Assembly: GCA_963924555.1 (NCBI GenBank)
Contig: OZ004583.1
Span: 558,001 to 622,000, forward strand
Origin: Crambe crambe
Taxonomy: Eukaryota > Porifera > Demospongiae > Poecilosclerida > Crambeidae
DNA: 64,000 nt
Reading direction: 5' to 3'
Of this stretch, positions 8,963 to 21,327 are shown piece by piece (position 1 is the first letter of the stretch; each line of letters starts with the position of its first letter). Under the pieces are notes generated by a model. That model was not told the DNA's origin. It saw only the letters and a list, made by a program, of their open reading frames with translations, and searched no databases. The position numbers were made by a program, and so were the translations under genes.

Positions 8963-11755
8963 ATGGCTGCAGTGAGACCATCTCTTGCTTTGCTGCGAAA
9001 TAAAGCGTGGATAGGAGGAAAGTGGACTTCAGCTATTAATGAATCGACTTTCCCAGTTTACAACCCTTCAACGGGACAGAAGATAGCAGATATTCCTGAC
9101 ATGGGTGAAGAAGATATGGAGAAAGCTATCAGAGAAGCCCATGAATCTCAGAAGACCTGGTCAGCCACACTTGCTAAGGTAGTACCATGTATTGAATCAA
9201 TCTCTCATTGAGATAATATTATGTACTGTAGGAAAGGGCACAACTGCTGAAAAAGTTCCACGAAGTTGTGATGGCAAACCAGCAAGACTTGGCTTCAATC
9301 GTGTCACTGGAGATGGTTAGAGTTCCTTTCTGTTACCACTATCTCATTATGGTATCAAATTACAGGGAAAACCCCTCGTTGAGTCTCTAGGGGAAGTTGC
9401 ATATGGTGCTTCCTATCTGGAATGGTTCGCTGAAGAAGCTAAGAGAGTTTACGGGGACGTTATAGCCACACCCTTTAGGGGGAGACGGAATATCGTCATC
9501 AAGCAACCCATAGGTGTTTCAGCTCTGGTCACCCCCTGGAATTTTCCCGTTGCTATGGTTTTGAGGAAGGTGGGGGCTGCGCTTGCCGCTGGTTGTACAT
9601 GTATCAGCAAGCCATCAGAAGAAACACCACTCTCAGCCTTTGCCTTGGCTGAGGTAAGTTAGCCCTATACACAATATGAATAAAATTAACTAGCTCACTG
9701 GTCATTCTCTGTGTATTAACTCACCTGACCAAATTTTCAGTGTCTTGAACAGTATAGGTTATTGAGACATGAGATGGCTGGCTTTATTATTAGCCTAAAG
9801 GGTGTCTTTGAATAGTAGGTTTGTGTTTTTTAAGACTTTTGTCTTACTGAACATGTACTGGTGGACAACATAATAGAGATTGTGACTGTGTGCACATAAT
9901 GCACTTGTTCATTTGTGATAACATTGTGTTCTATCCTGAATGCACCTGACCATATTAGATTACCAACCTTCTTGCATGATTAATGATAATCAAGTACCAT
10001 TTAGTTTGTGTCCCGTTTGGTACACATTTCCATTCATAATAGATGCCACTTAAGTCCATCATGTACATCGTGTATGTTACTCCACAATACTAGCAGCGTG
10101 TCACATGAACATGTTCATATGTACATGTGACGTGCACATGTTCGTATGTACATGTGACGTGCACATGTTCATATGCACAATGAGAAACTGTGGCAGCGAT
10201 GATTAAGTCAATATTGTTGATTGTTTTGTTTTATTGTTTGTTGATTGTAGTTGAGTCATCAGGCTAAGTTGCCTCCTGGAGTCTTCAATGTGGTCTCCTC
10301 CAGTCGTGAAAACTCTCCCTTGCTCGGGGAAAAAATCTGTCACAGCGACCTCATCCGTAAGGTCTCCTTCACGGGATCCACGGCCGTGGGGAAGATCTTT
10401 ATGTCCCAGTGTGCACAGACAGTGAAGAGATTGTCCATGGAGCTGGGAGGGAATGCCCCTTTAATTGTGTTCAATTCGGCAGATATTGATTTGGCAGTGA
10501 AGGGAACCATTGCAACTAAGTTTCGGAATACAGGACAGACTTGCATTAGTTCGAATAGGTATGGGTCTAGTAGCTTAACCCCTTGATGTGATCACCCTTT
10601 ACCCAATTCTAATCACTTTACCCAATTCAATCCAGGATTTTGGCCCAGTCGGGTATCTATGATCAGTTCATTGTCGCTCTCTCTGAAGCAGTGAGTCGAC
10701 TAAAGTTGGGGGATGCCTTCCAGGAGGGTGTTAACCAGGGACCCCTTATCAACATGACTGGAATGAAGAAGGTAGGCATCCATGGCGTGTGTGACTGGAG
10801 AGTCTGAGAAGGCTTTCCTTTTTCCCTTCGTCCCATCAGGTTGAAGGTCACGTGTCTGATGCAGTTTCCAAGGGTGCAGAGTTAACGATGGGTGGAGGTC
10901 CTGACGAGGCGTTGGGGGAGCTGTTTTACAAGCCATCAGTTCTCGCTGGAGTTACCACTAGCATGAGGATAGCACACGAGGAAACATTTGGACCAGTTGC
11001 GCCCGTCATTAAGTAAGGCAGATTTTCCCCACAAAACATACGAGAGTACTTCCCCTTATGTGAGACCACAAAACATACACTTCTTAGGAGAGGTCTCTCA
11101 TTACTTTTCCTTATGTGAGACCACAAAACCTCTTAGGAGAGGTCTCTTATTACTCCCCCTTATGCGATACCACAAAGTATACACTTCTTAGGAGAGGTCT
11201 CTCATTACTTCCCCTTATGTGAGACCACAAAGCATACACTTCTTAGATGAGGAGGTCCCTTATTAGGGTGTCTTATGTTCTATTATGCAGATTCGAAGAA
11301 GAGGAAGAAGCAATTGCTATCTCTAATGATACTCCTTTTGGACTTTCAAGTATGTTTATGATTATGGTAAAACCTCCGAATAATGAACACACTTGGGACC
11401 CATCCTTTTTTCCCTCTTTCAGAGGTTATTTTGTTATAATAATATTATAAAGGTATATACTTAGGTTTTTCTTCTTTCTGAGTGTCCTTCCATTGAGTTG
11501 TTCTTTCTTTTCCTGGCTGTGTTTTCAGGCTATATATTTTCGTCAGACATGAGTCAAATCTGGAGAGTTGGAGAGGCACTGGAGACAGGGATGGTAGGGG
11601 TCAACGAGGGTGCAGTGTCCAGTGAAGTGATCCCCTTTGGTGGTATCAAACAGAGCGGGTTCGGAAGAGAGGGGTCTAAGTACGGAATCAACGAGTATTT
11701 ATCGCTCAAGTACTTGTGCATTGGGGGTGTGGCAGAACGGGAAGTAAAGCAGTGA
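8963..11755 (+). CDS. ALDH5A1: Succinate-semialdehyde dehydrogenase
   Basis: Eight exons (8963-9178, 9232-9315, 9366-9653, 10251-10558, 10636-10771, 10840-11012, 11291-11349, 11529-11755) give 496 aa. Diagnostic motifs are TPWNFPVAM, the NAD-loop FTGSTAVGK, the general-base segment [12 protein letters not shown], the nucleophile in [13 protein letters not shown], and the C-terminal [21 protein letters not shown]. The overall match is to SSADH, which oxidises succinate semialdehyde to succinate in GABA breakdown. The N-terminus ([14 protein letters not shown]) is basic but much shorter than the human presequence, so mitochondrial import is likely but not certain. The residue two after the catalytic Cys is Ser; human SSADH has a redox-switch Cys there. 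Introns 3 and 6 carry tandem repeats. Confidence 0.95.
10093..10173. repeat. ~30-bp tandem repeat in ALDH5A1 intron 3
   Basis: Near-identical units built on CACATGTTCATATGTACATGTGACGTG are repeated about 2.5 times. They contain nested palindromes (ACATGT, CATATG). Confidence 0.7.
11030..11250. repeat. ~60-bp tandem repeat in ALDH5A1 intron 6
   Basis: Imperfect units contain CTTAGGAGAGGTCTC, TCATTACTTCCCCTTATG and TGAGACCACAAA. They repeat about four times and fill most of the 278-bp intron. Confidence 0.75.
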
Positions 11756-11996
11756 GAGGTGTGGATGGGAGACCATGGAGACCATGTAATTATAGGAACT
11801 ATCATATGTCTAATAATCTTTGTTCATCATTACATTTTCATTTATTATTAATGATCTATTAAGTCATTTGAATGGGTTCCACAAGGTAGTATGTGGTTTT
11901 AAGTATGTGGTTTTACTAGTAATTTAATAGTACTTTCCAAGTAGAAATGTTAGTCAACGCCCTGAGGGGTTTGTAAAACTTTACCTGGCTGGGAAT

Positions 11997-14900
11997 ATGC
12001 TCCGTGGTATTCTGGTGGGCGCTGCCATGATAGGCGGTGAAGGAGTCTACACCAGAGAACAACTGGAAGAGGAGCTCTTCTCTCCTGAAATCACACGCAC
12101 CCGCGAAGATTCCAACTCTGCCAGTGTTGACGACAGCGACACTAGTGATAGTTCTGATAACAGTATGGCCTTGGAGGGAAAGAACACTTCCTCGCTGTCT
12201 GAATACCATCCCACAAGACCGAGGAGGATGAAATTTCAGTCTTTCTCGAGTTCTGATATAGAGTTGTCGAATGCACAGCTCGACTTATCAACTGCTACCA
12301 GTAGAGAATCTCTCCTGGACGAGTTACTAGGGGACATTAGGCGTTCTTGTCCGACTAGCCTTGCCTCGACACCTACCATGGTCAGCTACTCTGAGGGCGA
12401 AGGGGAGAGTGTCTTTGACTACAAGCTGAAGAGATCAGAGACAGAACTTGCGGCAATGGGTCAGTCAGTGAGGAGTTTTGTATACTTTGTAGCAGACCAA
12501 CAGTAGCTTCAGCTGTAAACAAACTTTATAGTTATCTGCCTTTTAAATACTAGTTCCAAACTGTCCTCCAGGTCAAACCACTGAATATTAATATGCCTCA
12601 TACTTATGAGGCAGTTGGGATTTTATTTATATAGTTCAGTGCTCCCCCACTTTCCCCCACCCTCTTGTAGTATAGTGGAAATATACACTCCCTAGCATTT
12701 CACGTTTTTGGATGCCTAAACCCCCACTCATCCTGGCTAGAACCCTGCATATACAGGGTTCTACCCACACTGGTTGACAGTTTGGCCACCACTTGGATAT
12801 TTCGGCCACCATTAATTTGGCCACCGATCAATATACTCTGTAGTCTTGTACTACATCAGTGATGATTTTGATCAACACCCCTAAATGAACATAGTCCTAT
12901 ACAGTGGGCATGGCAAAATGAATTTCAGCTTGCACTCAAGAATCCTGCATATACATACACATACATACATAACTGCAGATATATCAGAGTTGAAGGAGCT
13001 TGCAGGGACTTTATCGGCAGAGGTGGACTGTGTTTCATCACTATTGGTCAGACTCCTTCATGTGAAGGACAAGCGTGGGGCAAGAGCACAGAAACAAGCT
13101 GACCGTCTCTCTGCCATCCTCAGGGACTATGCCAGGAAGAATGGTAAGCTACTACTGCCTAATATTTGCACTTTAGCTCAGAGGCAAGAAGAATCAGATA
13201 TGCCTTACAGCTTGCTAAACAGGAAGTTGATCCACTGAAGGTGTTAAAGATAACAGGGAAAGGACTAGGAAAATAGTGCACTTGCAAGAGAGCTAGCTAC
13301 AGGCTGGATTTACAGTCTGTGTATCAAGATTATGAGACCAGCATGATGCCACCTTGACTGTTAAAAGCTACATAGTGGTGGACACAAGTATTGATATTGT
13401 TAGTGTCGCACTGACTATTAAACATCCATGACCAGTTTCTACGTATCCTCCTCCCCTCCCAAACATACCCACATATAGGACTGTGCAGTGAGCTCTCCTT
13501 CTCTCTCCATCCCCCTGCCTCTCCTGACGACCATCAAAATGTAAATCACCCCCTGAATTCTCTCTCATAATACATTACTGACTAACTGCATGTTATGTAG
13601 TGGCTGAATGCCTGGAGGGTTTTATCCCATCTTCCCAAGGGCATCCCAAAATCATGGAGGAAAATAGTAAGTTCAGATTGTAGCGGTAATCAGAGGTTTG
13701 TGTTGGAAGTCAATTGTGGAAGTGCACTTCACTTCCTGGAAGTTTATGGACACCTTTTGTGGTCCCGATGTGCTTAGCTAAATGTCCTACTTAGTTCTCC
13801 ATGACAACCATACTGAAATGCTGTAATTCAATGTTGTTGTTTTTTGAGTTTTCCTCCCTCCACATTGCAGTTGAGTTAGTTAGAGGTTTCAGTTTTCAGT
13901 ATGAAGTCTTCATTGCTAGGAAAGACCTTCACTTGCATATTGTTTAATAACATACTGGGATTCAATTAAATTAATAGGTTATGCATGTGGTATGGCATGT
14001 TACATGTTACAAGCATGCATGTAACATGTTATATGCATGTTCAAACATGTTACATACATATTTGGATGTGACAGTGCTTGAGACTTACCATTTCCCCTTA
14101 GCTGTGGAGTGGCCTTACCTCAATCTCAACCATCTCCTCTCTGGACTGGCCTTCCATTTTCCTCTCTGCCTTCTCTGAGTACGCCATGCCTGGGGATGAG
14201 ACCCTGGGTATGCAGATCGTCAAAGACCTCCACCGCACAGGGGACACAGGTTTCACTTCAGAGGAGGAACATGCCCTCTTGAAACGAGTCCTCCTTGCAT
14301 ACGCTCGATTCAACAAGGCCACAGGGTATTGCCAGGGATTCAACATCCTCGCTGCCCTCATTCTCAAAGTGGTTGGCTTTGATGAGCAACTGACATTGAA
14401 AATTATGGTGTACCTGATCGATTACTTACTCCCGGAGAACTACTTCGCTCAGAACCTCTACACACTTTCAGTGGATATGGCAGTTTTCAGAGAACTACTC
14501 AAACACGTTTTACCGGAACTGAGTATGCATATAGAAAACTTACAGAAGGAAGCTTCAGGGACTATTAAGAAGTCGTATTCTTCAGAAAACCCTCCAGATA
14601 TAACCAGTATGCATGCATACGAGCCTCCTCTGGCTGATGTCTTCACGATGCAGTGGTTCCTAACCATCTTTGCTTCTGCCCTTCCTCGCAAGGCCACTAG
14701 GCGAGTGTGGGACCTCATCTTCCTGGAGGGGTCTGAGGTCTTGCTGTACACTGGAGCTGCCATCATGGCAGTCATGGAGAAGTAAGTAATCTGCATGCTG
14801 TTAATTGGTGTGAGCACACATTAGATGGGCTCTAATTGGGAAAGTGGGCTCTAATTGGAGAAATCGATGTTAAAGTGTTAGGATTTCCATAGCACTTGTA

Positions 14901-16080
14901 AAACCTCTCTCTCTCTCTGTTTAGAGATTTGCTTCAGACCTCCACTGCTGCTGACTTCTACTCCACTATGGCTCGCCTTGGTGAGCGTCTCCGCAAGTCC
15001 CAACTCCTTCCCTCAGCTGAGTTCATCCAGGTGGTCTACACCATCCAGGAGTGCATCACCTCCCCTGACTCCTCCATCCCACCAATCAAACGCCTCCGTG
15101 AAAAGTACACATATAACGTGTGTCCATGTGCGCAGCCAGAGGACGAAGAAGAGGGGGAGGCTCAGCGGAGGAACATGCGTCCCTGTCCCAAGCCCAGTCG
15201 GGGAGGGGCGTTCTCCATAGCTGAGAGGGAGGAAGAAGGAGTGTCTTCCGATAAAAGCAAGAACAAGAAGAAGAAGAATAACGCCAGGCAGAAAGGTGTG
15301 GTTGGTAGTGTGTATAGGTAGTGTATAATACACAGGCAGTTTGCTGTTATGTAAATGCTGATAGTTTGCAACATTATTTATTCCCAAAAGCAGAAATTCT
15401 ACTCATATTTTAGTCTCTCTTGATCTCGACTTATTGATACTTTAATTGCAGGGAGGATGAAAGAAAAGGAGTTTGTTGATGGACAGAGAAACCTATCTCT
15501 CCCCGAGGATAACTTTTCCACTTCCACTCCCATTAAGACCCAGATCAAGCTCTTGGAGGATCACTACCTCTCCACTGCCAGGCAGCCGGCCACTGTCTGG
15601 TGTGCTATCAATCTTGCCCCCCCTCATGCCCGAGCCGTCTGTCCCCAGATCAAATATGGGGGTGTGGTTGCGGGACCAGCGGATGATTCGGTGTATGGGG
15701 TGGATGTTCCAGACGAGGTTGTTGAGAAGAGCAAGGTAAGGTCAAAGAATGGCTATTTCTTCCAAGGAAACATGATGTTGCTTGAAGGCATCAGGAGCTA
15801 TTTCTCTGTCTTTGTGCCTTAGGTTCTAGGAGGTCAGATCACAATGGAGCGGTTAGCTCAGCAAAGAAAGAACGTCTTCACGATCTCCTGCACTCAGCCA
15901 TTCTCAAGGGATGAGGAGTGTCAGCTGGGAATGGAACTTGGTCTGGAGTCCAGATCAAACAAGAGAAAGAACAGCTTTCAGGGAAAATCTGGTGTTCTAG
16001 GCAACACTGAAGGCCTGAGAGGAAAGGTGTACATGTCAGAACGTGAACGCTTACGGTTGCCAGGGAAATATGTTTTATGA
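11997..16080 (+). CDS. TBC1D30: TBC domain Rab-GAP, TBC1D30 orthologue
   Basis: Eight exons (11997-12459, 12979-13143, 13182-13240, 13601-13666, 14102-14781, 14925-15295, 15452-15735, 15823-16080) give 781 aa with consistent phases. Residues ~1-150 are Ser/Asp-rich and disordered; ~155-225 match the helical pre-TBC region (DISELKELAGTL). The TBC domain (~239-520) has HLPKGIPKSWRKI, LGMQIVKDLHRTG, YCQGFNILAALIL, LSVDMAVFRELL and DVFTMQWFLTIFASALP. These are closest to TBC1D30, a GAP reported for Rab8 and linked to primary-cilium and membrane traffic. The glutamine finger YCQ is kept. In the segment aligned to human IDWDKTMR, this protein reads LDWPSIFL, so the arginine finger seems absent. The Lys-rich C-terminal tail diverges. 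Exons 3 and 4 are short and were placed by phase and homology. Confidence 0.92.
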
Positions 16081-16290
16081 TAATCATCCCCCTCCCCCCA
16101 CAGCTATCATTGCTTTCCTTAATTGGATTGTTTTCCAGAACTAGATTTCATTTTTACACACTGCTTTCTTCATACAGACCACTCCATATTCATGACAACA
16201 ATAATTCTCATAATTAAAAACCTGCTGCTGCATAAAAAAATGAACACAATTCGTCTTAAATAATGTATAAACAGAGTTGTATAAGATTGG

Positions 16291-17586
16291 TCAAATGATA
16301 CTAAATGGACCAGATGAAGATTTGGCTGATTGGCTAGCCGAGTTATAATTGAAAGCAAACTGGAGAGCTGGTAGAACTCTCTCTCGCCATACGCTCTCAG
16401 AGTGAGTCACCCCCATCTCCATGCGACTAGAACACTCATCAAAGACATAACTGAAATCCTCTCCCTCCTTCCACCCACACTCAATTAGTGTGTCCTTCAT
16501 ACGCCTGGTTTCGTACGAGTTATCCCCACAACCATCCCCTGAGTCAATGTATACCCGACTCGGAGGCGACAGCTGCTTCAAAGCATGCATCCTCACCAGA
16601 TCAAAGGCGGACGAGTTATTTTTATCCACATACCAAAAAGAGGGAGACATACAGATACATGAGGAGAAGGTATCAGGATGGTTAAAGGCGAGGGTGAAGG
16701 CACAAAGTCCTCCCATGGAAGCACCGAGAATTTTTGTGTTCTCACTAGAGGGAAGTGTTCTGTAGGTGTTGTCTACTTCTTTCTTCACTACCTCCACTAG
16801 GTACCGCTTGTAAGGGTCATTGGAGGTCGTGTGGAATTCAGCCGTGCAGTATTCCCGATTCCGGTTCCCAATGCAGATAAAGTCCGAGTTTGGTACTGCA
16901 ACGAGTATGAACTCGGGTAGCCAGCCTTTCTCCCAGAAATAGTCCAGCTTTGGGTCCAGGTACCACCCACCTCCAAAGGGCCCTCCCATGTGAGCAGGAG
17001 TGGAGAATAAATTCTGCCCATCGTTGGCATAGAGCACCGGATACCTCCTCTCCAAGTCCATGTTGTATGAAGGAGGGAGGTAGACAAAAACCAGGCGCTG
17101 TAGGATACCGAATGCAGAGATATCATGGGGGATTTTGGGACAGTGGGTACGAAAATGCCCTCCATCGGAGTAGGGACGATGGTAGTCTCTATGTGGGGGG
17201 TGTTGTTCCCTCAGGCCATACACCTTGGGATCCATGTGTACAAACATAATTGAGTTTCCAAACTCCCCTCCGATGTGGGGGTTGTCTGGGTCCTGTATCC
17301 ACTCATCTCCTGTGATGAATTTGTAGTGATAAAAACCTTCAGAGAGGAGTAGAGTTGTGGAGAGACCATCAGGACACGGCTTCATTTCATGAGCCCTCGT
17401 GTTCCACCGGTTGAAGTCCCCAGCCAAGTAGATCTTGGTTTCATTAACGCCAGTGCCTCTTCTCCAGCTGCTATTCTTCAAGAGGAAGGTAACTCTAAAC
17501 CAAAACTCGTCTCTGAATTGCCATTTCTGTGGGTTGTTCGTTGACCTATTTTCACCGCTCTCTTTAATATCATCGGCTTCGTCCAT
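16291..17586 (-). CDS. Esterase-D-type alpha/beta hydrolase with N-terminal carbohydrate-binding-like domain
   Basis: One uninterrupted 431-aa frame. Residues ~26-118 resemble the CBM48/E-set fold of glycogen-binding proteins (KIYLAGDFNRWN, GFYHYKFITGDEWIQDPDNP). Residues ~150-415 are a ferric-enterobactin/feruloyl-esterase-like hydrolase: VFVYLPPSYN, PVLYANDGQNLF, nucleophile Ser290 in GASMGG, a likely acid in DSGDGCGD (~348-351) and His395 in VTHSESVW. There is no signal peptide, so it is probably cytosolic. The same domain pair occurs in bacterial esterases. Being intronless beside multi-exon genes makes bacterial origin or retrocopy possible, but codon use does not look foreign. The substrate is unknown; a glycan or acyl ester is a guess. 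Confidence 0.85.
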   Translation of the reverse strand: MDEADDIKESGENRSTNNPQKWQFRDEFWFRVTFLLKNSSWRRGTGVNETKIYLAGDFNRWNTRAHEMKPCPDGLSTTLLLSEGFYHYKFITGDEWIQDPDNPHIGGEFGNSIMFVHMDPKVYGLREQHPPHRDYHRPYSDGGHFRTHCPKIPHDISAFGILQRLVFVYLPPSYNMDLERRYPVLYANDGQNLFSTPAHMGGPFGGGWYLDPKLDYFWEKGWLPEFILVAVPNSDFICIGNRNREYCTAEFHTTSNDPYKRYLVEVVKKEVDNTYRTLPSSENTKILGASMGGLCAFTLAFNHPDTFSSCICMSPSFWYVDKNNSSAFDLVRMHALKQLSPPSRVYIDSGDGCGDNSYETRRMKDTLIECGWKEGEDFSYVFDECSSRMEMGVTHSESVWRERVLPALQFAFNYNSASQSAKSSSGPFSII

Positions 17587-18232
17587 TTCGTTGAATTATA
17601 ACCATAGCTTTAATAGCATGGCTCTAGCATGCATGGCACTAGCATGCATGGCACTAGCATGCATGGCACTAGCATGCATGGCACTACCTAGCATGCAATA
17701 GCTAGCGCGCGTCACCTGATTGTTAATCATTAGCGCATGCGCGCAGGCCCCGGGCCCCGAGGGTCTGGTGACACTCGCGCCTTCGGCCGCTACTAGCTAT
17801 ACCGTTAGCTGGAATTTTTATTTTTCAGTACAAGTCTAGTCTCGCAGGCCAGACTGCATATAGCTTATACAGCCACTGTCCTGCATGATCTTATAGACCA
17901 TCTTTTACTATGTAGCACTTGTAGTAGTTCTGTGTAAACTATGCTTGCACTGAGGGTTAGCACTTGGTGCATTTCATACACAGTGGATGGCATGCAACAT
18001 GCCCTCAAAATGAAAATGTAGACTCAATATGATCAATGATCTTCTGCAGTAGAGCATTTGTGATGCATGCTAGAGTACCATACCACATGCACAGTGGCCA
18101 TTTCAGTGCATAATTTGAATTATGATTGTGCACCAAAATGGCCACCATTGGCATGCATGGAAACATACAAATACTAAGTAACTACTGTGGGTTATATAGC
18201 ACTTCTTTGTTCAGTGCTTTTCATTCCAAGCA
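17587..18232. other. Spacer with a short tandem repeat
   Basis: 646 bp between two minus-strand genes. Positions ~17618-17697 are a 15-bp tandem (ATGCATGGCACTAGC, about five copies). A CpG-rich patch follows at ~17705-17800 and may be the esterase promoter. Nothing coding was seen in the rest. Confidence 0.6.
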
Positions 18233-20960
18233 TCAGTAGAAAAGTTTTCCTAATTCAGTACTTATCAATTTAGTCTTGCCGTCCTCTCCTCCAGCCACCA
18301 ATATTCCTCCACCAGTGATTCTTCCACAGGCGCAGTCAATTCGCGGAGATGATAAGTCTCCTACTTTCACCCACTTCCCAGTCTCAGGTCGGTAGTGGTG
18401 GATTGCAGTTGTAACTTTCCCATCCTTCCTACCCAGTCCTCCTAGTGCAAGCAGAGACCCACCAATGGAGAGTGGAGTGGAGTAGTAAAGTCCTAGTCCA
18501 GATATCATCTTCCATATCTGACTGTCTTTCTCTTTAGAATCAACCTGAGAAATGAGAGCTGGCAGGGACACACTGTACGCCACATCAGTATCGTCACCAT
18601 TATCAAACCCTCCCATGAAGTAACACATGTCACCTACTGTAGCAGTCTTCATGCGAGTCAAAGCTGTTGGTGCTGGAGCTGCAGTGTACCATTGTTTGCT
18701 GTTTGTGTTCATGACCTCAACAGATGATAAACGTTTCCACTGATCACTGTATCCACCAACCACTACCAGCCATTCCTTATAAGTAGCAGCAGAAGGAGCA
18801 TAACGAGTTATAGACATGGCTGGATAGGGATGTGTCCATTTCTTGCTGTCTGTTTTCCACATGCCCAGTGCCTTGCTGTGACTACCACCACGTAGCCTAC
18901 CACCAACTAGGACCAGTTGGTTGTCGATTGCTGTCATTGCAAAACTACTAGTTGTGTATGGAGGGAACCTGCCCCATTTCCCTGACCTGGTGTTATACTC
19001 CATCACTATGTATTTATCGTTACTACGTCCTCCCCCAATGTACACTGTGTCCTGCAGCACTACAGACTGTATAGAGTCCCACATTGCACAGGGCATATCA
19101 GGACCACGCCTCCAATTTAACCGCAGAGGGAATTCAAGCTTTAGTAGTCCCTACGAAATTAAAACAGTCAGTGTTGAGATTGATGCCCACAGCCCCCATA
19201 TTTCACATCACAGTTGATTTATGATGACTAATTTACTAGACTTTTTGAACGGACCTGTCCTGTTGGCAATTCCTGACACCTCCTCATTTCCTCCATCTCA
19301 CTTAGCAGTTCCTCCCTCAGTCTGGCTTCCCTATCATCCATTTCCACACGCAAAGAATCCTTTACAGATAGTGTGCAGTCTGTATCTTGTTGTCATCCAT
19401 TTAAAGTAATTATTTTACCATTTGTTGCTGTTTCTGTTGGAGCTGTCTTACATGGTCCTCTATATCCAATTGTAATTGCTCTTGTCTCTCTCGACTTATC
19501 TAGAATGTTACATCATAATTATAGGTCTACACTGTCACTTGTTAATCACGTGAGCTTGAAACTTACTTCCAGTTCTCCAGCCAGTTGATCTGCCCTTTCT
19601 TGTGCTGCTTCAAACCTTTCCTGCAGGGAAAGTCATTTAATCAAATAGTAATAAAAGAATAATTGAAATACCTCTAGTTCCTCTATTCTCCTGTCCTTCA
19701 TCTTCATCTCCTTGGCCAATAACACTTTGTCAATGTCCAACTTTGTGAAGTTTCCACCATACACTCCTTCCACCTCCACTTTCAGTCTCTGCAGTTGATT
19801 TAGAACCTCGTCAGTGGCTGGTCTTTCTTCTGGAGCATTGTGCAGACACTGTTTGATCAGCTGGACTAGGGAAGGATAGTGATTGCCAATCTCCTTCTCC
19901 AAAAGTTCAATGTACTCTGCACGACGTTCCACTTCTGTGCGACCAACGACGTGTCCAGGGTTATCAGGATCAGGGAATGTGGATGCCAGCAGGTTCCCAG
20001 GAAACACCTGAATAAAATTAATAGGGGCATCCGGTGCCCTAGCCCTAGCCCTAGACCCTTTACCAACCCAAGGCACCACAAGTTAGTTTTAGTGACAACT
20101 AAGACTGAGAGGGCATCATTTACATGGGAGAATAGAGACAGGGTTTCCCCTTTTCTACAAATGTTTTTTTTCCTATACCTGTATGATAGTGTATAAGGAG
20201 AGATGCCCAAATGAGAAGATGTCGAGGGATGGTCCATAGCGGTGAGTCTCGTCCATAGCCTCTGGAGGCATGTAAACTTGTGTCCCTGGCAAGCGTGAGA
20301 GGGTCCTGGCCAGTTGACCAGGCCTCATGTCAATAATGCGCGAGTTGCCCATATCAGAGATCTTTGCAACCAGGGAAGAAGTCAGGAGGATGTTGTTGGT
20401 AGTCAGGTCTCTGTGGATGACTGGAGGTCGGTTCTCATGGAGATAGACCAGTCCACTTGCTACGTCTTCAAGGACTGAACGTTTGAGGGAGAGAGGGAGG
20501 CCTGGCATATGTTCCAGCAGATCATCAAGGCTGGTTTCCAGTCGTTCCATTACAAGCAGAGGTAGCCGGGTCCCAGGGAGAAAGCACAGACCAAGAAACA
20601 GGGTGATGTTGGGGTGACGAAGGTTGGACATCAACTGGCACTCCTGCTCATACTTGCGAACAATGTCAGGCACTCCAACATTGCCAGCCTCCAAGAGAAT
20701 CTCATGGAGCTTCTTGCCAGCACACATAAGATGTCTGTATTTCACCTGTGGATTGATATTACAATAAAAGGCTGGAGGGAGCAGTCTGACAGGACCAAAG
20801 AAGAATTTATAGCTATTTATGGACTGACCTCCTCCACTGAACCATAAGAGCCTGTTCCCAGGACCTTTCCAGTTGGAGTGACGTCAGTCAGCATAAACTG
20901 CTGTAAGTGGTGGTTGTTCCCGAAGGCTCGAGATATATCACGTCGAGCCATGCCATGCAT
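18233..20960 (-). CDS. TKL-like protein kinase with coiled coil and C-terminal Kelch repeats
   Basis: Seven exons (20960-20829, 20745-20179, 20007-19672, 19620-19567, 19499-19419, 19359-19255, 19150-18233) give ~730 aa, all phase 0. The kinase (~25-310) has the glycine loop LGTGSYGSVEE, AGKK as candidate ATP-binding lysine, HRDLTTNNILL as catalytic loop, DMG in place of DFG, and YMPPEAM. Gln/Glu-rich coiled coil fills ~325-425. Four or five Kelch blades follow, with repeats like LVLVGGRLRGG, WLVVVGGYSDQW, CYFMGGFDNG and ILVAGGEDG. Kinase-Kelch fusions of this order are not known to me in vertebrates. Substrate-directed Ser/Thr signalling through the propeller is inferred. MHG at 20960 or MARR at 20951 may be the start; both are in frame. 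Confidence 0.92.
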
Positions 20961-21327
20961 CAGTGTATACTGCAAATTTAACTTCCAATACAAAACATGC
21001 GCAGTACGCAGTAGCCACTCGATGTTACTGCAAATTTCACTTCCGTTTGAACATTGAGTTTTGCGTATGACCTTTGACCCTCATTACCACTGTATAAAAT
21101 TGCAATACAAAACATGCGCAGTAGCCCACGCAATTTTCAAACGCAAGTGAAATCTGCAGTACAACGCGCATAGTCTCGCTCGCGGGCCGACCCTTACCAA
21201 CAAAACGAGATACGCCTATGCATGTGCGCATGCCCAAAGCTATCACGTGATCATTAGAAACTAACGTTAACTTAATTAACTGCGCTGCGCTTTCTGACAA
21301 CCTTTACCCGATCTTTTTGGCTATGTT
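20961..21327. promoter_or_regulatory. Divergent kinase-Kelch/CHCHD3 promoter with direct repeat
   Basis: 367 bp between start codons. A ~20-bp segment containing AATACAAAACATGCGCAGTA occurs near 20986-21004 and again near 21105-21124. TGCAAATTTCACTTCCGTTTG and a close variant are also repeated. GCGCAGT resembles the core of NRF1-type sites, which is a guess. Confidence 0.5.

Noticed and set aside
12636-12824. Minus-strand 62-aa open frame in TBC1D30 intron 1
   Set aside because: No family resemblance; built from short local repeats.
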